From Plotosus lineatus (taxonomy: Eukaryota > Chordata > Actinopteri > Siluriformes > Plotosidae), in the NCBI GenBank assembly GCA_024760905.1, contig CM045731.1:54512001-54576000 (forward strand): a stretch of 64,000 nucleotides of DNA. The letters are read 5' to 3'. The translations under genes and the position numbers were made by a program. Shown one piece after another: positions 12,073-26,188 of this stretch. Each line of letters starts with the position of its first letter. The first letter of the stretch is position 1. Under the pieces are notes generated by a model. The model had not been told where the DNA came from, did not search any database, and saw nothing but the letters and a program-made list of their open reading frames with translations.

Positions 12073-13695
12073 TGTACTAAAAATCCATTATTTACCTTCC
12101 CTTCCTTCATCTATCAAAGGAAACAGGACAATAAGGGCGTGCAGAAAGAGAAATCAATTGTACGTGTTTTAAAAGAAGAAACAGTATTGTATCCCCTGGT
12201 GAAGAAAAAGAGAAGGAAGGATGAACAGCTGTACCTTTTCCCTGATGCTGTCCCCCAGCACCAGCTGTGGCTCGAGAGTGATGAAGAGGGTGAGGAAGGT
12301 GCCTTCACTTAGACTCCAAACCGTATCATAGCCACCCTCAGTGCCCAGGCTCCGTTCTTTACTGTACCCCAACAACACTGGGGGCGTGGCTACTTTAAAC
12401 GTCCCGTCAATCTAGAAGGAAAATAATAACAACATCAGCCCTGATTTTCGAAACTGGTGGAATTACAGTGCTACCTCAGTGCTCAAATGCTTTAGAGGTC
12501 AAACAAATCGGAATTTGCCCAAAAAAATCCAGGTTTTTTGTCCCAGAAGTCGACCAAAATCCGAAAGTCGAACACTAAAAAAGCGCGAGAAAAACGAGAC
12601 CAAGAGAGAGGGAAAATGCACGCTTTCCGGAAGTCCTGGGCTTGGTGAGGGTGTTTCTGTGTGGAGTTTGCGTGTTCTATCGGTGCTAGTATGAGTTTCC
12701 TCCGGGTCCTCCGGTTTCCTCTTACAGTCCAAAAACATGCACTTTAGGCTAATTTTTTTATGTGGATATTTTCCCCTATTTTCTCCCTAATTTAGTCGTA
12801 TCCAATTTCCACCCATCAGGTATTGCCTTCCCTATCATACAATCCCCACCGACCAGGGAGGGGCGAAAGCATGCACATGCCCCCTCCATGACATGTGATG
12901 CTTACCACCAGGCTCTTTTCAAACTTTTGGCTGTTCAGGGTGTACCCTGCCTCTGACCTGAGATGAGTCGGCTGAGATGGGTTCTAGCCTCCCCACGACT
13001 CTAATATGAGTGAATGTGTGAATGAAGACCATTTTAGGTTACATGTCCACAGATTATGTATTATGTCATTTGCCAGAACATACTCGCGACTGCTGGTAGA
13101 TTGTACTGAATGGAATCTTGATCGATCCGAGCCAGTGCCTCTCGATGCGTGTGTGGATACTGGTTTCTCTTTCTCTCGCATCCTGAAAGAAAAGACACAC
13201 ACACACAACCACACCCACAGTATACTGTACAATTAGTAAAGTGAAGGCAAGTATTTATTTTAAGGAGAGAAATTAAAAAAAAAAAAAATCACTGCCACAG
13301 TCAAAAAGAAATAATAATCCACGGTGATGCATTAAAACTGAAGTCACTCACTCAGTGCATTTCTATGCTACGTGAGCGGCATGTGTCCCCTCACCTCGAA
13401 TACCTCGTACAGGACCTCGTCGAAGATGCTGATGAAGACCTCATCGCGGACGGCCTGCAAACCGGACATGCTGTAATCTCCGTTTGGTGCGCTGGTGGAC
13501 ATTAAGGGCTCAGTAAGTAAGTTATACATGGTTGTTGTGGATACTTTAGTAAATGGCTATGTTTTTTTTTTAACACTTTTTACCTGAAAGGTAGAACCAG
13601 CTCTTCGTTCCAGCAGGGGTTCGGACCCTCGGCTGTGGAGGTCTGCAGTACCATATGCTGAAACGAGGCTTCTACATAGGGCCGGATCTGGGGCT

Positions 13696-13751
<56 letters not shown>

Positions 13752-14489
13752 ATTTAGGTCATAACTAATAGCAGTAATATAAGATTATAAAAAGGTTATA
13801 TCTATAACCATCTACAAACATATCCGTGTTATGGTACAAAGCATGGTGAAGGTTTTGTTATGCACTAAAAAGAAATATAACTAAAGTACAGGTGATGTAC
13901 CTGGATGAGGGGCCACTCGCCACCCTGGAGTGCGGTCTGAGAAGAAATAGCTGATGTGAACGGCTCAGCATAGGAGCGAGTGCTCTTAGACCCTGCTGCA
14001 GGTTTGCTAAAAATAATAGCATGGTTACATCAATATCAAAAATATTGTGCTTCTTCTGCATTTTTTCCTCACTCCACTTCTACACATACTTGTGGTGAGG
14101 TTTACGGACAGGGATGTCGTAGCCTCGAATAATGTTCAGTAGCAGTTTGATGTCTCCATCTGAAAGGTTCTGCGCTGTCATTTTCTTCCTCTCTTTTCTC
14201 TGCGGCTTTAGAGGACGCTTGGGCTCGGCCAGTTTGAACAGGTTCAGGCCTAAGATACTAATGGAACAAGAGCCAGAGTCATGATGTCGAATACAGACCT
14301 TGTGTTACAAAGACCTGCATGGCTAATGCTAGCCAATACGCAGTAGGAGGGACCAATCAGCAGGATTTAATTTGCATGAGAATAATGAATGACAAGGAAA
14401 TCCTAGTAGGTGGTGAGCAACAGCTAGAAAACAGTGAGGTTGAAGTAATGGGATAATATTTATACAACAGCAACAACAACAACAATAAT

Positions 14490-14539
<50 letters not shown>

Positions 14540-16189
14540 TATAAATAATAAAATTTTTGTCTCTGGATACGAAATAAGTTCATGTTACGAAAGCGCCATC
14601 TTAAAAATTCAAACGCGCCATTCAAACAATGCATGAGCGGCTCTCCCATCAATGGCGTTCAAACATCCCGCCCCGCTGGCCTCCCATTGGCTAGGAGGGA
14701 TGACGCAGCTACCTCCTATTGCCTATCTCCCAACATCCCGCCCCGCTGGCCTCCTATTGGCTAGGAGGGATGACGCAGCTCCCTCTTATTGGCTATCTCC
14801 CAACATCCTGCCCCGCTGGCCTCCCATTGCCTTGGAGGGATGATGCAGCTTCTTCCCAGCTATCACAATGCTTTGCGTGCAAAGGACAGTTACTGTTGTT
14901 TCATGTTTTATTTCTTGACTCAGGCTTTTAACCTTCCATAAGCATTTGTACGATTATAACTCTGCTAAAAATACATGGTCAACACACACGCGCGCGCACG
15001 CACACACACACACGCGCGCGCACGCACACACACACACACACGCACACACACACGCACACACACACGCACACACACACACACACACACGCACGCGTGATTT
15101 CCGGAGCAAGTGAGAAGGACGAAATGGGCTCGAGTGATATCGCAAAGGAATATGGCCAAACCCGTCTACCATCGATACGATGTTGAAGCAGAAGGAGGTC
15201 TGACAAGGTATGCTTTTATAATTTTTAAAGGGTTTATGGCAGTGGTTCTTAACCTAGGTTCGATCGAACCCTAGGGGTTCGGTGAGTCAGTCTCAGGGGT
15301 TCGGCGGAGGTCAAGACACATACCCGACTCATATTCATGATGACACTCCCCACTTGGCTATCACTGGCTGCAGGTGATCACGCTACATTGCTTGGCCAAT
15401 CTGTGCTGCAGGAAATTTGGTGCGCTCAGTAGTCGACTTGTGACTGTTGTGATAGTACGTCGTGTGATTTCTTATTTAATGTTTAAATAAAAATAAAAAA
15501 TAGCGAATGGGGAGTCAAAGGTTGGGTTACCCGATGCTCGGAACCTCCTCCTCCACTATCATGTCCGACAGGATATAATGATGCTTCGCTGTGAGAAAAC
15601 GGTTAATGACGGATTCCTGCAACTGAAAGCAGAAGGAAAACATTGTGGGTCGGTGCACAAGAGAAACGGTCTGTAGTATCATTTCCACAAATATAGAAAT
15701 AAGAATATCTAGAAACAACAGATACAGAACAGTGAACCTCAGATACTGGGAATATGAAAGTGTCGAAAATAATAATCCCAAGCAATTTCCTCAGAGGAAC
15801 CTTTGCTATGATACACACATACATTTTATATATTATATATATATGTCTGTCTTCCTTTCGGCTTTTCCCCTTTTTTACTCAGGAATCGCCACAGTGAATC
15901 ATCTGATTCACACGTTTGATTAGGCAGAGGATTTTTACGTCGGATGCCCTTCCTGTCTCAACCCTTTTTAGCAAGGGACAGAAACACGCTGACGACTTTG
16001 CAGCCTACTCTTTAGGAAAGTAAGCAATGGTTCTTTTATATGCCTCTCACCATAGACAGTGAGAGACATGGCCCGCCTTTGATAACCCAGTTTGCTGCAC
16101 GGGGGGGGGGGCAGTGACAACCTTGTGGAGAGTGGGACTCGAATCCCCAACCTTTGGCCCTATACCACTAGACCACCACTGTCCCTATA

Positions 16190-16258
<69 letters not shown>

Positions 16259-19200
16259 GACTTTGCAGCCCCAACCTTTGGATCAACGATCCAGTGCTCT
16301 ATACCACTAGACCACCACTGCCCCACATATTTTATATTTATATAAATAGTATATATATATAATAAGTCGTCAGCGTGTTTCTGTCCCTTGCTAAAAAGGG
16401 TTGAGTCAGGAAGGGCATCCGACGTAAAAACCTCTGCCTAATCAAACGTGCGAATCAGATGATTCACTGTGGCGACTCCTGAGTAAAAAAGGGAAAAAGC
16501 CGAAAGGAAGACAGACAGACAGGGAGATCCCTGACTACTTCGCACTTCAATTCATGTGGCTTAAGTGCATTGCGGTTTTGTAAAAAAATATATATATATT
16601 CATCAAATTAAAAAATAAGGAAATTGAGAAAGAATAGGGGGAAAAGTTAAGGAAAATGCCACAAAAATAAGGCCAATTATGCAACAAAAAAACCCAACAA
16701 AAAGCAACCCAAAATCCCATCAAAACTACTTAGATTGTTTTGAAGTGTGCATCTGTGTGTGCACATGCATCTGTGTGCATGCGCACACACGCATGTGTAT
16801 GTGTGTCGTCTTCTTCTCATGCAATACCATCTGTACGTGAGTGTATTTACAGATGCTCCCCGACTTACGTTCATTCATTTTACGTTTTTCGATTTTGCGG
16901 GGGGGGGGGGGGTCCAAAAAAAAAAAAATTTTGAGTACGAGCCGTACCTACATAGTACGCTGACGTAATGACGCAATGACACAATGACGTAATGACGCTG
17001 CGTCCATTTTTTACAAATGACAGACTGAACGTGCCCTGCTGCTTCCCAGTTCACTGCGTGTTCCCCTTGTGTTAAGACGTCGTCACTGTGATCTTTGTGT
17101 TTACATTGTTTCAAGTTTCAAGTTTATTTACATTTGGGGCCTCGTGACACAGTGCACTTTTAATACAAGTTTTCATATCATATTGGCAGATTTCTTTTCA
17201 AGTATAATGATACAGATCTGATAGGTTTTACATTTGTCGATGACAATAACTGATTCATTTTGGAAATGGAAGGCTCATTATAATAACATTCTGGTAAAAA
17301 CTGCCGTTTACACTGTTTTGAGGACTTTTGCATAGTTATTAAGTCTCCCGATTCAATCGGGAGTCTCCCGATTTAAAAGCATAAATCCAATCTCCCGCCA
17401 GGAGATTAATTTCTCCCGATTTCCAGACAACCTCCCGAAAAAAAAAGTCACACTTTGAACACACCGTAGCATTTTTCAGTCTTAATCTTCTGTATATTGC
17501 ACTTTGGAGACACCGTAGAAATTTATAGCCAGTCTCTAGCTTCCGTTTGTTTATGCACACACGAGTTGACAGTTCACTGATACAGGCTAGCGACTTCAAG
17601 TCACGTGATCATTCAGTGCCGGGCAGTTCAAAAACAAGGGTGTGGAAGAAGACAAGCTGGTTGAGGAATTACAGGATTTTCAATTAATGCGTGAAAATGA
17701 AATGAAGTGTTGAGAGAAAAGATGAGGTGTGATGAGTGGTGGCATCAAGTGATGACAATGTCAACTGTGATGGGAGTGAAGAGATTTCCTCTTTTCACAA
17801 AACTGTTGCAGGCAGTGCTGACTATACCAAACAGCAATTGTGACAGTGAAAGGGTATTTTCTATTGTAAAGAAAATCCACACTGATGCCAGGTCAGAATT
17901 GATCAATGAAACTGTTTGTGCCCTCTTGGCTACAAAATTGAACTCAGACTTTGTTTGTTACAAATGCCATCCAAGTCCTGAACTTTGTAAAATTGGAAAG
18001 CAAGCAACATATAAGTATGTGCAGGAACATACCTAAACATCTGGTGTAATTATTAAGCAAGCAGCATTAGTATATGTAACAATATTTTTAAACAGTTGTT
18101 TTTATCAGCTGATTCATAAAACTGTATACATCCATGAATAAATAAAAAAAACTTGTTTATTGAGCAATGTTCCTTTATAAAAAAATATGCATCAATTCTT
18201 GGGCCGCAGCCCGGCCGCACAGGGGGTGCGGTGTCTCTGGTGAAAATTCTCCCTATTTCAAAATGTTGAAACTTAATAAGTATGCTTTTGTAACCCTAGG
18301 CAAGTATGGTAGGTCAGAAGCATAAGCCTACTAGCATGGGTGCAAGTTTTCCGGCATATGCCGGAATTTCCGGTTTTCCCAAGACTGAATTAATGATCTG
18401 CTCGGATCGGTGCAATCTACCATGCATACTCAGTTAAACAAAGAGAGTTGTAAAATGAATGAAAACCCGAATCCAGAATAGAAAGAGAACTCTCCGCTGT
18501 GCTGGTGATTCACATCAGTGCAGGCTGAGTACTAAACAAGTATTCAACAGCGCCCTTGCTCACTTGAAAGACCGGAAGTCCGGATAACCCGCGCCTTGTC
18601 TCAAGCACAAGCAAGTGAACTACTTTCGGTGGAGCGCCTAACATATTGTAAGCGTTGATTGGCTGTTTTAAGCGCAATGTAAAGTGACTCGGCTCAGCTT
18701 CATGTAAAGTTACCAGCCGTCGACCATTGGAACCATTTACAAGCAGAAAGATCGCATCATAGAGAATGTTAAAGGTTATATTTGACACTGTATTTGATAT
18801 TTGATGAGTGAATTTGATTAAAATGTATCTATTTTAAATTATTTTGCTTGAATTTAACTTATTTGAAATTACTGTTGATATTATTTGATACATTTGATAT
18901 TATTTTCCAATATTATGTTTATAATAATTGATTTAGGGGTGTTTATGAGATACACTGATGGTATTTATGGATGTATAGTACAGTATGAACGTCATACATC
19001 ACTGGAGGATACAGTAACAACTTACGTTCACTTTCACCTTACGTTCGGCCATCCGGAACCAAACTAAAAAGTAAGTTGGGGAGCGTCTGTATACTTTATT
19101 TACATCTTATGTTTTTTTAATGTTTAATTATTATTATAAGCATTTATAGCATTGAATATGTAGTTATTGATATTATATACACATATCACATATACATGTA

Positions 19201-20127
19201 CATATATGTCAGTCGGGGGGTCGGGGGGGTCGTCCCACTTCGCGAATTTTGATGTTGCGTGGGGATCTTGGTCCCATTTAACTGCGTAAAATGAGGGATC
19301 CCTGTATACCAAGGGTCCCTCACTTTTGAGGGCCACATAACTTTTCCCTTCTCTGATTGGGGGCCGAGGTCAGTTTGTAACAGAAAAAGTGTGACGATCA
19401 CAGGGCTGCCTAAATGTAAACATTTATTGTTTTCCACTAAGCCACACATAACCACATATTAGTAACCCTTTCTGGTACCTTCACAGAAAAAAGCCAGGAA
19501 ATAAATAATAAAAGAAACGCTGACTGCTATCAGTTGAGCAACCCAAAAGCGGCCCGACAGACGACTGGTTCAGCCGAGCCTAGTTATTGCAGATTATTGA
19601 GCCAGCTATTCTCCTGAGCTAACAGTCCACTTTTTGACTTTGAGAGTTTGTCTACTCGCATTTGGCCTTGCAAGCGATCATACTCGTCTTTGTGATGGGA
19701 TTCAGAGTGTCAGCGCAGGTTGTACTCTTTGAATACTGCCACCACCTCTTGACAGATAATACAGACAACCTTTTTTTGCATTGAACAAAAAAATAATCGT
19801 TTGTCCACTGCAGGTTAAATACTCTGCATTCTGAATCATTTTCTCCCTTCCATAACCTTTTCACCATTATTCTGTTCTATTTGACATGGGAGAGTCTGGG
19901 ATATTTCTTTCGGGGGGTTTGGGGGGTTTCGTTGTTCAAATAGGGGCACAAACGGCAGAAGGGTGCAATAGGGTGTCATGTTCTAGGTGTGTATTAGTCT
20001 TGATCATGTGGCCAGACTAAAAAAAATAATCATAATGTGTATCTGGTATTGTTCAGGGGGCCGGGCCAAATTTGGAGGCAGGCCGTAGTTTGGGGACCAC
20101 TGCTGAATATACACACTATACACACAC

Positions 20128-20164
<37 letters not shown>

Positions 20165-20481
20165 GGATCCCTCACGTTCTGCAGTGAATTGGGACCGAGA
20201 TCCCCACGTGACCATCGAAATCAGATGTCACACACAGATGCAACAATGTAAGTAGTTTTTGTTGGTTTCAGGGTTTTTTTTGCATAATTGGCCTTGTTTT
20301 TGTGGCATTTTCCTTAACTTTTCCCCCTATTCTTGCTTAATTTCCTTATTTTTTAATTTGATTAATATTTATAAAAAAAAAAAAAAAAAAAAAACGCGAC
20401 GCGCTGAAGCTGCATGAATTGAAGCGCCAAGTAGTGAGGGATCCCTGTATATACACACATACATTTGTGTGTGTGTACTAT

Positions 20482-20569
<88 letters not shown>

Positions 20570-22218
20570 ATGTCACGCATACCTAACAGCAACAAGGTCC
20601 AGGGTTCGATTCCTGAGCTTGGCCATGGTTATGGAGTTTGTATATTCTCTCCATGCTTGCGTGGCTTTTCTCTGGGTAACGTGGTTTCCTCCGATAGACC
20701 AAAAATATGCACAGTAGGCTAATTGGCTGTTCCAAATCGCCCCTTGGAGTGAGAGTGTGTGAATGGTTGTATGTGTGTATGGTTGTATGCTCTGCGATGG
20801 TTTGGTGAGCTGTTCATGGTGTAGCCCAACCTTGCTTCGAGTCAGTTGAGATGGGCTCCATGCGACCTTAATTAGGATTGAGTGACTTATAGAATTAATA
20901 AATATCTATAGATACACCTCCAGGCAAGAAAGTCCTGGGTTTGAGTCCCAGGTTCATGCGTTTCTATGTGGAGTTTGCAAGGGTTCTCCCTGGGTAGACT
21001 AGTTTCCTCCAACAGTCCAAAAACATGCCCATTAGATTAACTTGGATGTTCCAGATTGACCCTAGGTGTGAGTGTGAATAGTTGTATGAGTGTTGCCCTG
21101 TGATGGTCTGGTGAGCTGATGATCGTGGTGCGCCCAGTGTCAACTGGGATGGACGCCAGCCCCCTCGGGAAAGTACGAGTATGTGGTTTGGTATATGAAT
21201 GAAAGAGATCCATGTATGTATTGCATGTACAGTGCCATATGTCGAAGCGTACTGATATCAACCTGTGATATGAACTTCTGTCAAACAAAATGCATGCACA
21301 TCTTTCGACCAATTAGAACTCAGACCTACTTTCTGTAAACACTTGGCCACCAGAGCTCTGTGTGCATCCATGTGCTCCTTGTTATCGACCAGCTCTCTTT
21401 CCTTTAGCCTGAGATCATAATCCTGATAAATTTATTAAAAAAATAAATAAATAAAACAATAACACTTCACATGTTTATGTTTAGTCCAAATAGTGCAAAA
21501 GAAACTACTGAGACTGCACAGAGGAATAAGGAACCAAATTCGAACCTCAAATACTTTCTCGGAGATCTCATGCTCGGTGGCGGGCACGAATTTAAAATGG
21601 AGAAACTCTGTCACCTCCTGGCTCCTCAGCCTGAGCAGGCGAAAGCGACGTGAGCGCTCCAGCTCCTCGTCAGACAGGAAGTTAAACTCCTCCTGCAGCT
21701 GCTCTAGACGGAAATAATCCGGGACCGCTACCTCCCCTCCACTTGCCACCTGAGGAATGAAAGGCGTGAGATGCTGTGTATGTGTGATATTCAACCTCCT
21801 CTTGTATGTGTCGGTATTTTCAAAAATTACAACATGCAATTTAGTTGGTTGTAATCAAGATTTTCACCATACGAGTTACAAAATAACATCTGTCTAATGC
21901 CCGCCTGGCTTGTCAGTGTTATGTCGCTTTCATTTGTACACATCTGGAATGTACATGATTTTAAGATGCTGAAATACATGAATAAGCAAACAAATTTATT
22001 AAATAATCAATCCTGGGTAACTAGAACTAAACAATTTAATTATTTAATTACTGCGTGAGTTCACGCACTGACAGCAGCTGCATTATGGAGGAGTTGTTTG
22101 GGTCGTTGGGGTCGAGGCGAGATTCGCTCGCCCATTTCCCCAGCTTCTTCATGTCGTTTAGTCCAGATGCCCCAATGCATGCTATAGCGTCCATCTGCCT
22201 CAAGCCGCTACAGAACCC

Positions 22219-22256
<38 letters not shown>

Positions 22257-22555
22257 CCGAGAGAAAGAGAAAGAGAGAGACATCAAAATGTCCTTAAACA
22301 TTCATATACTTTGGTTATGGAAATTATCCTACTGCACGACAGAGTGTGCTACAGTGTGTTATAGCCACCTGTGTATTCCTGCCACTGGCTGCCCCGAGGG
22401 CGGAGCAAGGGGCAGGTCATCGTCTCCGACAGCCCAGGACACACAGCAGGACAGCTTCCCTGAAGTCAACATGGTCTGCCTGTTACTGCCATCAGCCATG
22501 AACGAGAACGGAACATCTGGAGCAACATACATTTAGAGAGGAAAATGATTTCACA

Positions 22556-22607
<52 letters not shown>

Positions 22608-22800
22608 CACTGCCGACGCCCTCATGGTTAAATGCCACCCTCTGGTCGCTGCTGAACTCCAGCTCTTCAGATGACGCACTTCCGGTTAGAACGGAGCTCT
22701 CCGGAACTGGTAGACATACCTCCGCTAACAGAGTGGTGGAAGAGCCGACGCTCTCATATATCTGACTCACAAAGTATTTAAAGTCAACCCCCAAACACAC

Positions 22801-22856
<56 letters not shown>

Positions 22857-23567
22857 ACACACACACACACACTACCTGCAGTTTGATGCTCTCAGGCCAG
22901 TTCAGGATCTTCAGGTTGAACATCTGGCCAAAGTGAACCCGGAAGTCCATGCTGAGGGACCGGCTGTCTGTTCTGGAAACTTCTTTGGCGTTGTACAGCA
23001 CTTTAATGAAGAGAGAATGCTTTGCTACATCCTCCCTCCGTGCAGATTCGCCTCTGGGAACAAGATAAGACACGACCCGTGGGACACGGCGGCACATGAA
23101 CAGGAAATTCATCTCACCAGCCCGAACTGGGATTGGTAATCTGGAAAGTTCTCTTCATGCCTCCGGCTAAACCTTTGCCTGTGCCGGAAGGCTCTTCCAA
23201 AGCCATGCCCTCCTCACTAACTGTACACTAACTGTAGGATCATGTACGCACAGTCACAAACATGCAGGCAGACATGGGAGGATTTCATTGGGTATTTCAA
23301 AATGGGCTCCGAGACAGTGATTGCTCAGTGTTGTCACAGGATTACAGCGGATATAGGCGGCGGCTACAGACCGTTTCGATAGATATAAGCATTTGTTTAT
23401 TCAGTCTGGTTTTGGGTTCAAGCCCCAATCTGGACGAGGGTATTTCTGTGCAGAGTGTTAATGCACCCAACTTGCTTGTGTGTGTTTTCCTCCAGGTACT
23501 CTGGATACCGTTCATATTCCAAAAGAAATGCACATAAAGCTAACTGGCTGTTCCAAAGTGCCCCTTG

Positions 23568-23631
<64 letters not shown>

Positions 23632-26143
23632 ATGCATTGGCCTTGTATACAGCTTAAAATTCACCAATCCAATTCTGCCTCGCAGCGAGAAGGACTTGGG
23701 AGTTTCCTCCAGGTTTCCTCAAACAGCCCAACGACATGCACATTAGGCTGACTGGCTGTTCCAAATTACCCCAGGTGTGGTTGTGAATGTAGATGTTTAG
23801 GTGTGTGTTGACCCTGCAATGGTCAGGTGAGCTGTTCAGGGTGTATCCCACCTTCACCTAGTGATGGTTGAGGTAGGCTCCATCCTCACTGTGACCCAAG
23901 TAGAAGTGTCAGAAAGAGTTTTTTTTTTTTTTTTTTTTTACCAACCCCAGCTTTAAATTTTATCTTCGGCACGTGGACCATTAATTGAAAATCCTGTATT
24001 CTTCATGATGGAAGCATTTGATATAAAATGGTAATTTGGGTAGTTCTCTGTGAGGTCTCTAATTCTCTGATCCTTGGATTCAAACTCTCAGCTTGAAACT
24101 CCACAGAGTGAAGTCGTCCACATGACGTTACTCATTCAGAGTTTTTTCCTTTCTATAGTGGTTATATCCGGGTCTCTGTTTCCATTTCTGCAAAACTATT
24201 TAACCAGAAAAGTATTTTGTAATAATAAAATTTTTAGAATTGTAGCCTTTCTTAACATCAAAAAAGATGTGCAAAAGTTCAGTAAGTTCCTCTGGGTGCA
24301 CTGCAGTGGTGGGCCGTCAGGGCCTGCAAGGCCTTCTCTGCCGGCCTAAAAAAATATCTGAATCACAGATTGATGTAATTATATTTTGTCCATGAATATT
24401 ATGTGTTATGTAACGGCCAGGGACTTGCTGAGAGGCGGACATGCTAACCATGCTAACGTGCCGCCCGACCGTTACTAACACAGAACAAAACTGAACAAAA
24501 TACATAGAGTATGGCAGATGCCACCAAGTCTCGACCTTTTCGCATGAAAATCTCTAATCTATCGATTTTCTAACGAAAAACGAAAGATTTGCAAACAAAA
24601 CGGAGACTCTGTCACCTTCTCGCAACATGTACACATTGTTTGAGAAAAATTAGATACTATTTTACATCAGAGCCTCGTTTTGTGACATTCATAGAAATTT
24701 TAAACAGGCTTGCGATTATTTCAGATGAGCTCGCGTACCACTCAGCAAAAATATGATGCAGCGAACATTGCGGAACAAATCCGAGAATGAAAAGTAACAG
24801 CCGCAAATTGCCGGTTGCATTGGTCACTTTTCTACTGCACCTCTAGCATGATCGGCCCCTTAGACTAAATGACTGTCCCATATTGCCCCTACTTATATGT
24901 GCTGACTCTGCTATGGACTGGTGATTTGCTCATTGTGTACCCCGCCTTCGGCATGAGTCAACAGAGCTAGGATCCAGCCTCCCTGTAACCCAAGTAGGAG
25001 CAAATGGTCTAGCAAATGAGTGAGTATCCAGATCAATAGTATTTCCATATATCATATCAATCCACACTAACAGAGTCTTGAGAAGGTACATGTTAATATC
25101 TCTCTGTTCATAAAGTCTTAGGATTATGACCTTGACCTATTTTTTCAAGATCAAATTGAGATCACTGTTAAAATTAATTAAAATTGGCCTTTATTGCTTG
25201 ATCAGTGATCACCAAATTTATCACACGACTTTATCTCAGTGTGAGTTCAGAGGACTGTGAGCTTGACCTCCTTTATTTCAAGGTCAATTTGAAGTCAGAC
25301 TATCAAAATGGGCCTTCGCAGTTTGATTACAGGGATCCCTCGCTACTTCGTGCTTCAATTCATGCGGCTTCAGTGCATTGCATTTTTTTTTTAATATTCA
25401 TCAAATTAAAAATAAGGAAATTAAGGAAGAATAGGGGTAAAATTTAAGGAAAATGCCACAAAAATAAGGCCAAAAACCCCAAACAAACAAAAAACAAAAA
25501 ACAACCCAAAACCTCCCATCAAAACTACTTACTTGTGAGATGTGCATCTGAGTACGTGCGCGTGTGCGTCTGTGTGTCTTGGTGTCGCCAACTCTAAATC
25601 TGATTGGTTAAAGCAACAGTTTTCCTGACACTTATTTTATGCTACAGGGCCCGCAGAACTGATTATGAAGGCCTCCAGGTAGATTTCTGACCCTGGCAAC
25701 AAATAATGGCTGAAATGTGATTGGTTAAATGCTTAAATATGAAAACACACATCTGGAAGCAGCGAAACCAGGGAAAAGCAATGAAAGGAAGCTGACAGGC
25801 AATTTGGAATTATTTGATAAGTATTCATGGACAAAATATAATTACATCAGACTGTGATTCAGATATTTTTTTAGGCCGGCAGAGAAGGCCTTGTAGGCCC
25901 TGACGGCCCACCACTGTTATTTATTGATATTATATACACATATACATGTATGTATACGTCAGTGGGGGGGTGATCCTACTTCGCGAAATTCGATGGTCAT
26001 GGGGGGATCTCGGTCCCATTTAACCGTGGAAAGTGAGGGATCCCTGTATTCATCATCATTGTAGCACTGCGTGTGTGTGAGTCTACTCTTACATCTACTT
26101 GTTAGTATTTATTCATATAATATTTTCAAACATCATTGGTATC

Positions 26144-26188
<45 letters not shown>

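Noticed and set aside
23105..23230. Exon-like stretch on - with a plausible donor (GTGAGA)
   Set aside because: Inserting it between exons 26207 and 23053 gives a stop or wrong phase; the direct join reproduces the human sequence [14 protein letters not shown].
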